NCBI GenBank assembly: GCA_040904405.1
Contig: JBBDTK010000019.1
Location: 1 to 10,995 of the forward strand
Direction: 5' to 3'
Length of the DNA stretch: 10,995 nucleotides
From: VRUE01 sp040904405
GTDB taxonomy: Bacteria; Actinomycetota; Thermoleophilia; Solirubrobacterales; 70-9
In this document: positions 10,500-10,995 of the stretch, piece by piece
How the letters are laid out: the number at the start of each line of letters is the position of its first letter
Numbering within the stretch: position 1 is the stretch's first letter
Program-made: the position numbers and the translations under genes
The notes under the pieces: generated by a model
What the model saw: only the letters and a program-made list of their open reading frames with translations
Told to the model about the DNA's origin: nothing
Database searches by the model: none

Positions 10500-10523
10500 A
10501 GTGAGCTCTCGACGGTGATCGCT
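10468..10523. repeat. 15-bp direct repeat 41 bp apart
   Basis: TCGACGGTGATCGCT is present at 10468-10482 and again, exactly, at 10509-10523. The 41-bp period is not a multiple of three, so the duplication shifts the frame of the nucleotidyltransferase-like remnant. This fits slippage or a recombination scar. Confidence 0.85.
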
Positions 10524-10572
10524 TGACTCCAAGGGGCGGACCTGGGATTCTGCCGCCATTCCCCCAATTGGG
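10523..10572 (+). promoter_or_regulatory. Candidate promoter and operator of the collagen-like gene
   Basis: TTGACT (10523-10528, 5 of 6 to the -35 consensus) is 17 nt from GATTCT (10546-10551, a poor -10). A perfect 10-bp palindrome CCCAATTGGG follows at 10563-10572, near where transcription would begin. The remaining leader to 10628 shows no further structure I can support. Confidence 0.3.
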
Positions 10573-10628
10573 TGATGGGGGGTCCTTCGACCTTTGCCTG
10601 GCCGATCAGCCTCCTTGCCCACGAAATC

Positions 10629-10634
10629 AAGGAG
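10629..10634 (+). promoter_or_regulatory. Shine-Dalgarno site deciding a TTG start
   Basis: AAGGAG lies 7 nt before the TTG at 10642-10644. An in-frame ATG 48 nt upstream (10594) has no comparable site and would add residues that do not look like a signal peptide. Confidence 0.65.
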
Positions 10635-10641
10635 AGGTCTC

Positions 10642-10944
10642 TTGAAGCAGAAACGGAAGTGGCGTAAGCCATCACCAGCGATGATCGTCGCGATCGCGGC
10701 GCTCAGCGTCTCGCTCGTCGGTACGGCGTTCGCCGGCCCGATCGCGGAAATCAGCCTCAACAAAGGCGAGAAGAAACAGATCCGCAAAATCTCCCGCAAC
10801 ATCACCAACCGGATCTTCAACCGGCGGGCCGGCAAACTCGTGGGCCCGCAGGGGATTCCCGGCCCGCAGGGGGAGAAAGGCGATACCGGCCCAATTGGAC
10901 CGAGTGACGGATACTCGTCAAACACGAGTGAACTCCTTGGCTGA
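10642..10944 (+). CDS. Small secreted protein with collagen-like Gly-X-Y repeats, probably truncated
   Basis: A 100-aa protein from a TTG start. Residues 1-12 are strongly basic (MKQKRKWRKPSP). A hydrophobic helix (13-31) ending in GTAFAG looks like a signal peptide or N-terminal anchor. Residues 41-66 are Lys/Arg-rich. A short collagen-like stretch follows at 68-87 (GPQGIPGPQGEKGDTGPIGP, six to seven Gly-X-Y triplets). The reading frame stops at SELLG. Similar proteins that I recall from Thermoleophilia carry a further beta-rich domain after the collagen region, so this copy looks cut short by a stop or frameshift; the window ends 51 nt later and cannot settle this. Expected role: a surface or extracellular structural protein of unknown partner. 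The gene's base composition is less GC-rich than that of its neighbours. Confidence 0.7.
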   Translation: MKQKRKWRKPSPAMIVAIAALSVSLVGTAFAGPIAEISLNKGEKKQIRKISRNITNRIFNRRAGKLVGPQGIPGPQGEKGDTGPIGPSDGYSSNTSELLG

Positions 10945-10995
10945 TGCATATCCGGTTGGTTCCGTTTGCTCTCAGGCAGCCCGGCGGGTGATCTC

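Overview
This is a GC-rich (about 70%) chromosomal window from a probable actinomycete. The best guess for the lineage is class Thermoleophilia (Solirubrobacterales or relatives). That guess rests on strong G/C third-position bias, actinobacterial-type citrate synthase and PfkB sequences, and a small secreted collagen-like protein whose leader (lysine-rich, then 'KPSPAMIVAIAAL') resembles a type I recall from that class. It is an inference from recall, not a database result.

Layout, left to right. 1-172: three tandem hairpin-forming copies downstream of gltA. 173-2483, minus strand: a probable two-gene operon, a PfkB-family sugar/nucleoside kinase followed by citrate synthase. 2484-2598: divergent promoter region with a strong palindrome. 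2599-7216, plus strand: a polytopic OafA-type acyltransferase with a C-terminal SGNH domain, a zinc-independent quinone-oxidoreductase-like dehydrogenase, and a DEAD-box RNA helicase with a DbpA-type C-terminal RNA-binding domain. 7217-7408: convergent intergenic region that forms one long imperfect stem and carries a 57-bp tandem duplication. 7409-9036, minus strand: a coupled sensor histidine kinase and stand-alone receiver. 9037-9100: divergent region with repeated boxes. 9101-10186, plus strand: an APH/ACAD10-like phosphotransferase. 10187-10641: two hairpins, the 3' remnant of a nucleotidyltransferase-like gene and a candidate promoter. 10642-10944: the collagen-like protein, which appears truncated.

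Most of the window is ordinary housekeeping, surface-modification and signalling content. I see no CRISPR, RNA gene, phage, integrase or intact mobile element, and no clear new multi-gene system. The points worth attention are non-coding: duplicated 3'-end hairpins that copy the stop codons of two separate genes, a long stem joining two convergent stop codons, a probable ATT-initiated histidine kinase, a palindrome next to the acyltransferase start, and a decayed gene bounded by a direct repeat.
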